This document shows positions 9,960 to 21,904 of a DNA stretch of 64,000 nucleotides, in pieces. This DNA comes from Euborellia annulipes. Taxonomy: Eukaryota; Arthropoda; Insecta; Dermaptera; Anisolabididae. The stretch is taken from contig JAKCPI010006028.1 in NCBI GenBank assembly GCA_023213315.1, positions 1-64,000 on the forward strand, written 5' to 3'. A program made the translations under genes and the position numbers. A model generated the notes under the pieces. That model did no database searches, was not told the origin of the DNA, and worked only from the letters and a program-made list of their open reading frames with translations. Positions within the stretch are counted from its first letter, which is position 1; each line of letters starts with the position of its first letter.

Positions 9960-10679
9960 CTATAAAAACAAGAGATAATAATAAAGAATCATTTAAATGT
10001 ATTAATGTGTTAATTAAGACTATATAAAATTTAAAATAATATTATTGTAATATATTGCAGCAAAATTATTTAAATTACTGTATAACTGAAGGGGAAGTTT
10101 CAATTAAAAAAATAGGCCTAAATCAATTAAAATTTAATTTCTTTCCATTTAAGTCAATTTATAATATTTTTATATTTTGTAATTCGATTAAAATTATAGG
10201 TGCCATTAAAAGTAAGTCTACTTTTTCTAATATAATATTGATAAAAAAGGAAATGCACAGTGATCATTATAAGCGGGACCCAGTTAATAAAATCTACAGA
10301 GGGTTTATTTGTTTTATCAAACATTTGAAAAAATAATTTCAGTAAAAAAAGGTTAATTTGCATCCCTCCCTCTAAAAATTAAAAATAGGAGAGGGGAGAG
10401 CGTTAAAAAAAAATTTTCAAAAGTAAAAATTAGAATTAAAAAAAAATTTTCTCTGCGCTTTTTCTTATAAAGGGAATTCTATATAATATATTTTGCTGCA
10501 ATGACTCAATTCAAAGCCCACCAGCGTTACAAGTAACCACCCTTTTAAAAATACTATATAAGAACTGGCCAAAGAGAGAAATCAAATAATTTTTAAGGGG
10601 AAGGAGAGCATGGGTCTAATATAAATTAAGATGTATTATAAAAGAGTAGGAGAGTTATTAACATTATCTAGGTACTAAC

Positions 10680-10801
10680 TTTGAGTGATGATGTCCATTC
10701 TGCTGACACCTGCAACGTCTGCTTTTTCAGTTCTTTCAACTAACACAATCGAAGCCTCCTTGACTACGTTTTGTTTACCACTTGATTAATTCACCAATCA
10801 T
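10680..10801 (-). other. Putative exon(s), family 2 single-unit copy
   Basis: Minus strand: acceptor ATTCTTTTTCAG, then ATGATTGG, a possible early donor (AAGTG/GTAAAC) after 23 nt, and a later donor CAAA/GTTAGT. The frame with VKEASIVLVERT is shared with 11667-11833 and with the minisatellite exon but has a TGA at its start, so the 5' part may be a micro-exon or noncoding. Confidence 0.38.
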
Positions 10802-11100
10802 CTGAAAAAGAATAAATATTTATTAACTTATTTAATTATGTAAAAAATTAGATAAATTTATTATATTTTTATATGTAAGATATAAAGGTGTGGCGTTGCT
10901 AATTATAGGTATAATTGAAATAAAATTTTACTATTTTAAGTAATGAAAATATTAATTTTAAATAAATTAAATAGATTAATGACCTTAAATGCAAGGGAAG
11001 TCGTTCAGGACCAAATTTATTGCAATAGTATAGTGAGGGTCAAATCAAAGGACTGCCATGCGTTTACTCATGTGATTATTTCATTGCTTTTTTTTTATGA
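10735..11100. repeat. Segmental duplication, copy A (copy B at 11756-12100)
   Basis: The family 2 exon and downstream sequence (ATGCAAGGGAAGTCGTTC, CAAAGGACTGCCATGCG, ATGTGATTATTTCATTG) occur in both places with small indels. The block includes a decayed copy of the TA-flanked MITE type found intact at 26044-26250 (TATAGTGAGGG start). Confidence 0.8.
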
Positions 11101-11666
11101 AAAATTTTTAATATAAGTTTAAGTTTTTAAAAACAAATAAATAATCACATGGGGATGTTTTAATAATCATTATCTTCACACTACGTGATGAAAAAGAAGA
11201 AGAAATTTAATAATTGATTTTTGTTATGAAGATATGCTGTAAAAATTCATAAGTTGAATTCAAATATAAATATTAGTCAATCTAGAATAGTAAAAGTTTT
11301 TCAAAATTTACGAAAAATGAATAAAAAGTGAATGGATTTAGCTCTTTTATTATTAAAATAACTTATGTTTATGTTTAACATCCCTTTTAAAATAAAATAT
11401 AGGCTATATATATATATATATATATATTGAAGGATTAATCGCGATATAAAAAACTTGTTAATTAGAATTAAAGACTTAATTAGCAAATATAAGTGCAATA
11501 TTAATATTAATAAATATATTACACCAATTTCTTCTCTGAGTTTTCTTTTAATCGTTATCATACTTTTAGAAAAATTAATTAAGTGAAGATAATTGTCAAA
11601 GAGAAATAGAATAGAATCCATTAATAAAAAGGATAGAAAAAAAGAAAATGATCTGATTACACAAAC

Positions 11667-11833
11667 CTTATGATTAATTAACTCGAAAGTTGATCTTGAC
11701 GATTTCTGTTGAGACGTAGCCTTTCCTCCACTTGTTTCTGAAAAAGTTGTCTGCTTTCTCAGTTCTTTCAACTAACACAATCGAAGCCTCCTTGACTGAG
11801 TTTTGTTTACCACTTGATGAATTCACCAATCAT
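11667..11833 (-). other. Putative exons, family 2 plus 2b, frameshifted
   Basis: The 5' part copies 10680-10801. An internal acceptor (ACTTTTTCAG at about 11738) opens a 71-nt segment that ends CATAAG/GTTTGTG. The segment matches the 72-nt exon at 13544-13615 but lacks 1 nt, so RSTFELINHK is reached only after a frame change. Either a decayed copy or an alternative frame. Confidence 0.38.
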
Positions 11834-12492
11834 CTGAAAAATAATAAATATTTATTAACTTATTTAATTATGTAAAAAATTAGATAATTTATTTTTATAT
11901 GTAAGATATAAAAGTGTGGTGTTGCTAATTATAGGTATAATTGAAATAAAATTTTGCTATTTCAACTAATGAAAATATTAATTTTAAATAGATTAAAGAC
12001 CTTAAATGCAAGGGAAGTCGTTCAGGACCAAATTTAGTATAGTGAGGGTCAAATCAAAGGACTGCCATGCGTTTACATATGTGATTATTTCATTGTTTTT
12101 TTTTTTAAACAGATATGAAAAGTTTTCAAAGGAATCTTTATAAAATCAATTAACTGATCACATGGTTAAAAGCATGGGAATGTTTTAATAATCATTATTA
12201 ACTTCATCGTACGTTATGAAAAAAAAGAAGAAATTTACTATTTGATTTATGTTATGTAGATAAAAATTAATAAATTGGTATTATTTGAAAAAAATAATAA
12301 ATTATTATGTAATGTGAAAAGTTTAAGATTTATTCTTAATCTGATATAGTTTGTTAAAGTAATAAATTAGTATGAAATTAAAAAATTAAAGATGAAAAAA
12401 GTAAAAAACTTAAATATATATATATATAACAGTGTAATATATCAGGGCGTTAAAATAAAAAGGTGATATCCTCGGGGGGGGGGGGGGGGGGA

Positions 12493-12990
12493 ATTATTAA
12501 TAATAATAATTATATTTTTCTGAAATTTTTTTTTCAAGATCTTTTTCGGCATCTATCTAATTTAAATAAAAAGAGCCGGAGTCTATGAGGCCCTATTTAT
12601 TTTAATTGATTGGCAGCCAATTCAATGAAATCATGAATATAATAAGTACTTACAAGTAATTTTTATTTTTTCTCGGACCATTTGAGAGATGGAGATTTTC
12701 AGAGTCTTCTGAATCACAGCCATATCTCCTAAGCATGGAAATAATTAACTCTTTCACTCAGCATATAGATATGATGTCCTTGAATGTATGGTGTTATGTT
12801 CTGCATCATGTCATCAATCTTCCCTTAAACAAACAAATCAAATGTAATAATTATTTAACTTGATACACAAACTATTAAAAAAATGTATGAACATTTCTAA
12901 TTTATTTTTTTTATACCTATTGTAATTAATGAATAAACTTTAGTAAAAATATAAACCAATGATTTTTTATTTCTCCATTACCAATTAAAC
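12493..12990. repeat. Segmental duplication, copy B (copy A at 7322-7960)
   Basis: Same order as copy A: G-run, TAATAATAATAATTATATT, minus-strand SINE tail, family 3 exon, intron. The G-run is longer here. Confidence 0.85.
12654..12823 (-). other. Putative exon, family 3, copy B
   Basis: Keeps the donor ACTT/GTAAGTACTT, but the acceptor has become TTTGTTTAAG, so it may be spliced poorly or not at all. The reading frame follows copy A (KIDDM...). Confidence 0.28.
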
Positions 12991-13543
12991 AATTAGTTTG
13001 ACATTTGTTTTAAACTTCGCATCCTCATTTAATTAAATTTAACTAAACCGGAGGATCAATTCATGACTTAAAATAAAATAATCAATAAAATTTATTATAT
13101 AATAAATAAAAATATCAATTTTACAAATTCAATCCCCCTAATTAGAAAAAGAAATAATCTTGTTCAAAAAGAAAGGAAGGTAAGTAAAGACTAACTAATT
13201 TGTTTTAAGTATATCTATAAGAAAAATTAATAATTTGAGCTGCCAAATATTTAAATTAATTTTTTTTTTAATCAAAATAAAAGCAAGAAATTCAAACATA
13301 AAGCATTCATTAATTATTAGAATGAAATTTTAATATATTTTCTAAAATTATTTTTTCTCAGTAAGAGAGAAAGAATTATATATTAATAGTTATCATGAGA
13401 AGTTATAATCTTTAGTCAGATAATAGATTCTTATTTATTTTCAAACAAAAGCATAAATTGTTATATGTAAAGAGAACAAATAGAAAAATACGATACATGA
13501 AAAGAAAGCATAGGAAAAAAGAAAATGATCTAATCACACATAC

Positions 13544-13615
13544 CTTTGGATTAATTAATTCCAAAGTTGATCTTGAAGATGTTTTGTTGAGACGTAGTCC
13601 CTCCTCCACTTCTTC
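13544..13615 (-). CDS. Putative coding exon, family 2b, phase 0-0
   Basis: 72 nt on the minus strand between TATCATCCCTTTCAG and CCAAAG/GTATGTG, open from first to last codon (24 codons, contains RSTLELINPK). It joins in phase 0 to 9846-9959. A second possible acceptor at 13735 (TTTTTTGTTTCAG) would extend it with interrupted sequence beginning ATGACATTTGG, like the ATGA start of 10801 and 11833. Function unknown. Confidence 0.45.
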
Positions 13616-14146
13616 CTGAAAGGGATGATAATTTTTCTTGCATAATATTGATGAATATCTTCTTGTTTATACATTTCTTGTCAATCCCAAGACAAGTTTC
13701 ATATGTTCCAGACCCGTCCTGGACCAAATGTCATCTGAAACAAAAAATAAATAAATGTATATAATGAATTTATTAAATAATAATTATAAGATATATTATA
13801 TTGGTTCAAAAATATTGAATTATAAGAAAATTAAAAATAATCTAAATATAAACCAAGCGAAATTAATTTGTAACATAATAAGAAAGACATGATAAATTTG
13901 ATGGAAACTAATGAATATAATAAAAAATGAAATATTATTTAAATATTTATAATATAAATAAATTCAAATTCACTTTAAAATGATTTAATATTAAAAAATA
14001 AAATATTAAAATGTGACAGATCTAACCTGTTGCATTAATAATATGATAGTTGAGAAAGTATTTATTTGCTAATTGAATTTATTAGAAATTTCAATTCTAA
14101 ATGGATAAGAGAATAAATTAAATCGAATATAAAATAAATTACTCAC

Positions 14147-14311
14147 CTTTAAAAAAGAAAACAGAAGAGATAAAATATAAAATAAATTTAATGACATTTG
14201 ATGTAAAGAGAAGAAAACAAGAACGTCAGAGATGAGATAGAGAGACGCGCCATTGAGATGCTTTTAGAATGATGTCAGAGAGGTGAGTCGAAAGAGACGC
14301 ATTTATTTATT
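14147..14311 (-). other. Putative exon, family 4 copy
   Basis: Acceptor TTTTTTCCACAG and donor AAAG/GTGAGTAA on the minus strand. One frame is open for about 26 codons with LSDIILKASQ, aligned with LSDFRNSQ...TSQ of 9846-9959. Other frames hold short hydrophobic ORFs, one starting MARLSISSL. All frames contain a stop somewhere. Confidence 0.38.
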
Positions 14312-14479
14312 CTGTGGAAAAAAATATTTAAATATCTAATCTAAATAATAATTATTAATATAATAATTATTAAATTATAATAATATAAATAATAATTTTC
14401 ATATTTTAATTTCATGAATTCAAAAACTATTATAATTTACAAATGAAAAGTTAAATATTTTTAGGTAATCATATAAAAA

Positions 14480-15125
14480 AAAACATTGTAAAATTTATAT
14501 GTGAAAATATTTATATTTTGTTACCATAGCAACCATTTCTCCTATCTTTCCTATGAAGTACAAGAATAAAGTGGTCTTCAAAAGATTTCAATGGCAAAAT
14601 GAGAATATACATTTGAAAGAGCCAATTGATTTTTGAATTTTAATCAAAATCGTTAGAGCGAATTTTGAGAAAATCGAAAAAAAAAAAAAACTGAAAAAGT
14701 ACTTCAGTAAAGTAATAGTACTTTTTGGCCGATTTTGATTAAAAGCTTATTTTCATGCTCTAGAGGGGTGTCTAACTTAAATATAAAATTTCAGCCTCCT
14801 AACTCATTTCCTTCATGCTTTATATTGAACCCAGACACACAGACAGACAGACCATGTAGCGAAAACCACTTTTTTTGGATTCAGGGGACTTTAAAACGTA
14901 TATATCCATCAAAATCTCGACATCGAATTTTTGACATGAATCCAATACTTTCTCTCTATATATATGTATATTAACAAACCATCTTTTTCCCCCGGCCCCC
15001 CCCCCGGATGGGGGGGGAAATTTAATTTTTTTTTTTCCCCCCCCCCCCCGAAGGGGGAAGAGGGAAAACCCCGAAAAAAAAAAAAAAAAAAATGTTATAT
15101 ACGTATAGGTAAGAGAAAGTAAAAA
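14480..15125 (-). repeat. Long repeat copy with abnormal homopolymer tip
   Basis: The reversed shared blocks run to ATACTTTCTCTC and TATATGTATATTAAC. Then 14985-15092 is a patchwork of C, G, T and A runs before TATACGTATAGG and GTAAGAGAAAGTA. In other copies the tip is only a short AT-rich loop. Confidence 0.82.
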
Positions 15126-15611
15126 TTAATAATGAAATAAATATTTTTTTAAACCAAAAAAAGGAGCATAGGCGTCAACTCCATGGGGCCTAAGGTGTTC
15201 CTTCAATGTTGAAGGAAGAGAGGCCCAGCCCCCCCCCCCCACAGAAATAAAACGCTTCATTATTGTTAAAAGGTCAATCGGGGCAAAATCTTATCTTAAA
15301 ACACATCCCGTACCCCCTGCGTCAATCATATTTAAGTCCCCATAATAATTTTTAAAAGCCGGCATCCATGAAAAAGAGCGTACAATAGAAACGAAAAATC
15401 AAATTCCTAGATGATTCTGTTTTGGAGATTTATAATACTTGATTCTTTGACCGATTTTATAATCAGAAGAATACTAGTGGTCACTTTTAATTAGAAGGGG
15501 AGATATACAAACACACTCTCTCACCCCCTGGTTATACAACTTTGTCATAGGGTTCCATATTTTTAAGTATATATAAAATTTTGACCTTTTATGCAAATGT
15601 GATATAAATAC

Positions 15612-15772
15612 CTTGGAATTTTAGCGAGATGATCTGTAACATCTTATTCTCACTAATATCAATCCAAAAGAAGAGAATTTAACTCTGTAGCTCCACCGAC
15701 TGGCCCTTCGTTTGACTTGAATGCAACTAAAAGTCCTGTAAGGACGGGGGTTGTTTTCCTCAGATCGTTCTT
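15612..15772 (-). other. Putative exon, family 1 copy
   Basis: Acceptor TTTGTTTCAG and donor CCAAG/GTATTTAT on the minus strand. It begins KNDLRKTTP and is open for 37 codons in frame 1 (contains NEGPVGGATELNSLLLD) before TGA. It keeps the family intron block with TTTGCAT. Confidence 0.4.
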
Positions 15773-16190
15773 CTGAAACAAAGAAATAATTATTTATTAT
15801 TTATTTTCTTATTCTATCACATTAAGATGTATTTTAAATATTCAATAAAGATTTTTTATTCAATAGTTGTTTTATTTATCTCAAAATTTTAATAAAATAA
15901 TTACAATTTGGCGGAAAAGCATAGGGCTAATTTAAAAAAACGAATAAAAAATTTTTATAATAGAAATTTAGTAACGATTTTATTATATAATCCATTTAAA
16001 CCCGATTAAGAGGATGCGTCTTTGTACCCAGCGTTGATGGGGTAATATATTAATATATTAATTACAAAAATAATTTTCCATATTTTAATTTATTGTCATT
16101 AAAATCAACATTAACACAACGCACGATTTAGGGGATTTTGAAAAAATTGTTCTTTTATTTAGGGAGTAGAGACCCTCCGAGGCGGGCCGC

Positions 16191-16363
16191 CATGAACGTA
16201 ACTAGGGGGGTGCCGGGGGGCCCGGCTTCCCCAGACGGCTCGTGCTCCCCCTCCCACCAGAAAGCACCCTGCCCCAAGAAAAATTCAGAAAATATGGGGC
16301 TTTTCAGGCCCCCCGGAGGATTGTCCCATGGCCCCCCAGCCAAATTCTCTAGTTACGCCCATG
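16191..16363. mobile_element. hAT-type MITE, CATGAACG/CGCCCATG ends
   Basis: 173 bp with terminal repeats CATGAACGTAACTAG and CTAGTTACGCCCATG, flanked by exact 8-bp target duplications CGGGCCGC (16183-16190 and 16364-16371). The GC-rich interior has no transposase. The open frames on both strands here are by-products. Same family as 55688-55886 and 35269-35551. Confidence 0.9.
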
Positions 16364-16374
16364 CGGGCCGCGTA

Positions 16375-18620
16375 CTTTCGGTACAGTTCAGTAATTGGTT
16401 CATTATAATAAAAAAATTTAAATTATTCTATAATGATTTTTTTTCAATAATTGTTTAATTTATCTAGAAAATTCCCCCATTTAAAAAATAATTACGATGA
16501 TGCATATTAAAAAAAAAAAAAAAAAAAAAACGAATAAATTTATAATAGAAATTTAGTAACGACGTAAGATGGATTTAATTTTTTTTTTTTTTTTAATGAA
16601 GCTCCCGCCGTCATATTATGCTCTTCCGGTTAGCCCAATGTTCATATCCGGAGAAATTTCAATCTAATTAATGTCATTTGTGCAACATGAAGACTTTCAA
16701 GTGTCATTTGTAAAATTTCTTAAATATTTTTACTTTCTCTTCTATATTGGTGTACTTAAATGAAGAAAATAGTTTTGCATTTTAATATTTTTATATTAAT
16801 ATTATTAATAAAATAAAAAATTATATATTGTTATATGAAAATAATTATATAAATAAAAATATAACTCATATCTCCGAAAAAACTTAGTAGAGCCGGAAAT
16901 TTTTTTTGTAGTCAATTATTGAAAAATAAATAAATTATTAGCCTAATAAATATTTTTTTTATTTCTATTTTCCAAATGTTAATTTCATTAAAATTTTTTT
17001 TCCAGATCTCAGGTTTATTATCATCGAGACCGTATATATATATATCATAAGCAGTTTTATACAACAGTTTATTAACATCATGATCATAATCTAAATCACA
17101 CTCAAGATTTGACTTCAGGACTAATCAAGAATATAAAAAAATTTAGGTAATTTAAATTTAATTTTTTTTTTCCTATGTCGATGGTATATTTATTCGTTTA
17201 TTCGTAATAGTGATTAGAAATTTGATTCATCTGTTGCGTTAGTATTCAATAGAAAATATATAAATCTTTCAAAATGCTATTCTTAGTCGTTAAGCAGTTT
17301 ATAGTAATGTTAAGGCGTTGGATGATTTTAATAGCGTCTGATATTCCAATCACTCAAGTAAAACATATACAGTACCATCAATTCAATCTGCAATATTAGG
17401 CCTACGTTAAATTTTTCTTTTTACTTTAATAAAAAAGTGGCAACTCAACAGTACATAATAGTTTATTTATTCAGGAAATCAGCTCTACCATCCATATTTC
17501 TGATAAGTCTTGTCATTTATATATATATATACACGTATTTTCGCGGCGGGGTAATTGCGCTCAGTTGTTGGAAATTCTAACAAAATTTGATTCCGAGTTG
17601 TAAATAAAAAAGCATAGTCAAGAAATTATATTTGGTCACTAATAAAACTTATGTTTTAATGACTATGACTATTTATAGATTCATATGTTATACAACCCAT
17701 TCTAAGTGAAGTTATATTTTATGCTTTGTGTCAAACTTAAATAAAAAATAATAGCAATAAGTCTGAGATATATACAGACAGGGTAGCAGACAGGAGGGAG
17801 CAAGGGGGCCATATCCCCTGGGCCCGGGCCCTGCGAGGGGTTAAAATTCTAATAAAAAAAAATCATTTTCTTGAAATTTTTTTCAGAGGGGGCCCGGGCC
17901 CTTTAAGCTCAAATCTTAATGAACGATAAATCGAGGTATTTTCAGGCCATACAAACTGAAAACCTGGCCAAATTGGGGAATTTTACTCCGCGTGCCCCAT
18001 AATACTTATTTTTTAATTTAAAATGCTTTATAAATCAAGCTAAGTTTGATAATATTTTTCACGTCTCAGGATAGCTAAAAACGCAAATTTCAATGCCTGA
18101 TTTTCAAAAAATTTTCCAAACACCCCTTATTTTTACTGAGAAAGTCCGACGCTTGATGTGAGAATTAAAAAATAAGACATAAAGAAAAGGAAGAAATACA
18201 AGTTTTAAATACATATCCGTCGTTTAATTTTCCTTACGTTTTTCAGACCTACTTGTGAGTTAATAAATATAAATATTAATTATATTTAAAAAATTACTAA
18301 TATAAAAGTGTTTCTTTTAACTATTTTTGAAATTTTATATTTTTTTTTACTTTAGAATTTTATTGAATAGCTATTGTAAATGATAGGAGTGGAACAAAGC
18401 TATTCACCCCTTGCAATAAAAAACATGAAAGGGTGAAACGCAGAGTGGCGGGGGGAATCATTCATTCATCGGATGAATTTATTGGCCAAGGGAAAGGGTA
18501 AGCAAGGTGGTGGGGGGTGGGGGAGGCTTTAAGCCATATGTTTAACAAAGCAATATTTTTTTTATCCACCCTTTCTAATCCTTAATCATTTGATTTTTGT
18601 TAATTCTTTTTTTTTCCAAG
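16375..18620. other. No gene seen; AT-rich intergenic or intronic
   Basis: Contains homopolymer and TA runs and a GC-rich insert at about 17795-17905, whose two GGGCCCGGGCCC blocks look like ends of a small decayed element. No exon with paired splice signals and no protein relic found. Confidence 0.5.
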
Positions 18621-18629
18621 AAATATTAT

Positions 18630-18760
18630 TAATGGGGGAATGAAAAGAATATAAGGGCAGGCTTTAAAGGGGTGTCTCTTTCTATTGTATTTTTTTTTGA
18701 CATGGAGGGAGTATTATCGCTTTAAATAAAAAAACCCTTTGGGTTGTGGGAATCCACCCC
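18630..18760 (+). repeat. Dispersed repeat, copy 1 (copy 2 at 20700-20860)
   Basis: Both copies share TTTAAAGGGGTGTCT, a CTCTATTGT / TTCTATTGT block, GACATGG / GGCATGG followed by GGAG, TTTAAATAAAAAA and an ACCCTTT block. Identity of the element is unknown. Confidence 0.55.
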
Positions 18761-19004
18761 TTTTAAGGGTTGGTAATAGTAAAAATGAAATCATCAACTA
18801 ATTTTCTTTGGCTTAAGGATAAAAAAAGCCCTCATGTCTCTTGATGAAAACAGAAAAAATCTCAGACTTAGTTCGGTAAACTCGTGATTGATGTGACCTT
18901 GAATTAATAAAAAATAAATTTTTTTGTAGTTAATTGTTTGGCAGATGCTCTAGGTATTGCAAAGAATGAAAAAAAAAAATTTATTATTGAAGAATTTTGC
19001 GTTG

Positions 19005-19090
19005 ACAGACACATCCACTCAGGGGCTCACTTCTAGTGATTACGTGTATGGCGACCACGAGTTACCCGAGCTAAGGCTGGCATTTCTTAC
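19005..19090 (-). repeat. Short repeat, inverted relative to 55266-55365
   Basis: Reverse complement contains CTCGGGTAACTCGTGGTCGC, then GTGAGCCCCTGAGTGG, both found in order at 55292-55355. A partial relative is at about 50075. Possibly a SINE body; pol III boxes not clear. Confidence 0.55.
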
Positions 19091-19504
19091 TTTCCTTTAT
19101 GTCAGCCTTTTTTTGTCCTTTTTCATATCAAGCGTCAGGCCGTGAGACGGGTCGGCTTGTTTTTCTCTCGGTCTCATTTCTTTATAAATTAATTTTGCCA
19201 AGTTAGAAGAAGAAGAAATCTGTTTCGCCTTATATATCACCATCATCAGAAACCACACTGACTTAAACCTTTTTTTTTTTAATCATTTGCAACACCAACA
19301 GAATCGTCCAAATAATAAGCTATAAAATAATTTAAATTTGATTAGTATTATAATTAGACTTTCACCCACCCTTAAAATAACAAAATTAATAAATAAATTA
19401 AAAAATCCTTTTATATTTATTAACTCACTTATTTTTAATTCTTCATAGATGAATTTTTGAGATTGTAAACACCAACCAACACAAGTGAGGCATCGTTCCA
19501 GCAT

Positions 19505-19765
19505 CCCTATTCTGTTCAGATCACGACTAACAGAACTAGTCAATTCCAATCTTCCTTTGTAGCCTGATTGGAACAAGCTCCCTGCGTCTATCTTCCCCAA
19601 CACCTACAATCTTCAGACTTTCAAGTCTAATCTCAACAGGCATCTTCTCAGTTCCCGCAGTTGAGTTCCCTTTTATGCTTCTCCTTTTTTTTTTATCTAT
19701 TCTTCCTGGCTGCATGTGACCACTGGTCATTATAGACTTCGGACCTTATGCACCCATTCCAAAAA
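19505..19765 (+). mobile_element. 5'-truncated LINE 3' end, second copy
   Basis: Parallels 6170-6470: ATTCCAATCTTCCTTTG, GGAACAAGCTCCCTGCGTCT, CAGACTTTCAAGTC, CACTGGTCATTATAG, then an A-run. A small deletion removes part of the coding region. A minus-strand frame across it is an artefact. Confidence 0.65.
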
Positions 19766-20239
19766 AAACAAACTTTAAATGGACCACTCTCACATCAGTG
19801 AAACATCTAAGAAAGATGTTTTCAATCTCTGGTTATTCCTTATCGATTTGCGAAATACAAAGATTTGTTTTAATGCAAAAAATATATTATGATGAAGTAA
19901 AACTTTCACTAATCAAAAAATAATGAGAGATATAAGAAAATTAGAATTTAAACTTTCACAATAGTTATCATAATTTCAGATTTAACTGTAATTTATTTGT
20001 ATTAAATACAACTCTCTTTTAAATTTCTTCAGGTATAAGAGATCTAATATCTAAATTGTACCTGTAGAAGAGTTGAAATACAAATTAAACTACAGTTAGC
20101 CGTGAATATAAATTATTTATTAAAGATATACGAAACATAAAAATAAAGTGAGTTCAAAGAAGAATACATATATATCTATATTGAAATTAAAATGGAAAAA
20201 TGGAGAGATCAACCAAAGTAAGGTGCATCAGGTTCAATA

Positions 20240-20275
20240 AAACGTTTCGGTCTCAATTTATTTGGCCGTCCTCAG
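20240..20275 (-). ncRNA. Hammerhead-like core, single copy
   Basis: Minus strand: CTGAGGA, one extra base, GGCC...GACC (stem II with a C/A mismatch), GAAACGTT. Helix I is weak (UUAA-type pairing only). No inverted partner is seen nearby. Probably a decayed relative of the others. Confidence 0.28.
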
Positions 20276-20699
20276 TTAAATATTATACACATATTGTAAT
20301 ATACTTATGTGATCAGACCAGACTTCGTCAATAATAACATTTTTTTCGTCTCATACCAGTTAAATCATTCCTGCAGAGATGATTTCTGATCCTTGGGCGC
20401 AGGACCTATATATATAATTTTGTATATATATAAATATATATAATTTGTAATTTTTTTCATAAGAGTATAATTTCCATTAACTCAGGATAGTTCAATAAAT
20501 TTCGGCCAAAACATCTTATTCTGGGAGTTTAATTGAATATTGTGCACCCCTTTAGCTGATATCTCCATCTTTCCATTATATATATATATACCTTTCACAG
20601 CATATGTTATAATAAAATAAAATTCTTTATTAAAAAAAACTCATTCATGAAAATTATTTCTTCTTTCCATTAATAAAACTTTGAATCTAAGGGGATGAA

Positions 20700-20860
20700 T
20701 GAATACCATACTTAATAAAGGGAGGGTTAAGCTAGGTTGGGGTTTAAAGGGGTGTCTAACTCTATTGTCCTTTAGATTTTTTTATCTGGCATGGTGGGAG
20801 GAGGTTCAATTTAAATAAAAAACGAAGAGGAGAACCCTTTTTGTAGAGGGTTGGTCTCCC
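20700..20860 (+). repeat. Dispersed repeat, copy 2
   Basis: Partner of 18630-18760. Downstream (20925-20950) are two TTTAGGGTTAG-like motifs resembling telomere repeat, too few to call a telomeric tract. Confidence 0.5.
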
Positions 20861-21904
20861 CTTGAGTTGTGTCTGGGAGCCACAAGGTAGAGCTTCGAAC
20901 AGTCTGCACATGCTCCAAAGGGCGCTCTTAGGGTTTAGAGTTTAGGGTTAGTCGCACCAAGAGAGAGGGTTTAGCTTGAGGAAGACTCGAATAAAAAGTT
21001 CAATCTTGGTCTGAGTCATGGAAGGACAACATCCCCCGATCTTGTTAGTGAATTTTAAGTGTATAAGTTCTTTGAATTTTATCATTTTTTCGGTGATACT
21101 CTCAACTATTTAAGAATTATTCGAGATATCAACTCAGTAGTAAGTGAAGATCAATTATTACTACTTTAATTGAAATTTTCTCATCTTTGAATTTTTCCAA
21201 AATCCATTTCTTCTTTATTGTTAATTTTTAAATAAAGTTTATTACTTTCTAATATCAAATATTTAAATATATTTGTTATTCAAATTATTTAATTTTTATT
21301 TTATTTCTAAGTTTAAGGTAGAAAAAAATACCTTAAAATAGCAAATTTTTTTCTTAATTTTCACTTATCTTTATGTTTCAAAATAATTTGAGCATATATC
21401 AAAAAAGAAAATAAACACAAAGTTTAAAATGATATATAAATAATATTTTTACCTGATAAATAAGCAAACGCTTATACGCGGATTGATCTTACTAGTTTAT
21501 TATATGACCTATGTAAAAAGACAAGTTTGCAAATTTCTTATATACCGCAATGAATTATATTTTTATGTAGGTCGTATAATTAAATATTAAGTTCAATCCC
21601 TAGGGGAACGTTTGTTTATTTATAACAAGTTTGAGTTGATTTATATACTGCTTATAAAAATGTGTTTCTTTAATTTTAATCACATGACAAAACTAAATAT
21701 GCCTCAGCGCGCCGTTTGTATATTTTAATTAGATACTCATAGTATATTATAATGAAATTTTCCTTTTTCATACCATTAAAATAAAGTTTCAAGATTGATT
21801 CTCAGATGAGGAAATTACTTAATTAACTGCAGCTTCCTTCGTAGACACTTGTGAGGTGTTTATTATATTAAAATCAAAAAACAATTTTCTTTCAATAGTA
21901 AAAA

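Noticed and set aside
16138..16458. 106-codon plus-strand frame
   Set aside because: It spans a hAT MITE with perfect target duplications and depends on its GC-rich interior.
20925..20950. TTTAGGG-like motifs suggesting telomeric repeat
   Set aside because: Only two imperfect units; similar isolated motifs at 34174. Not a tract.
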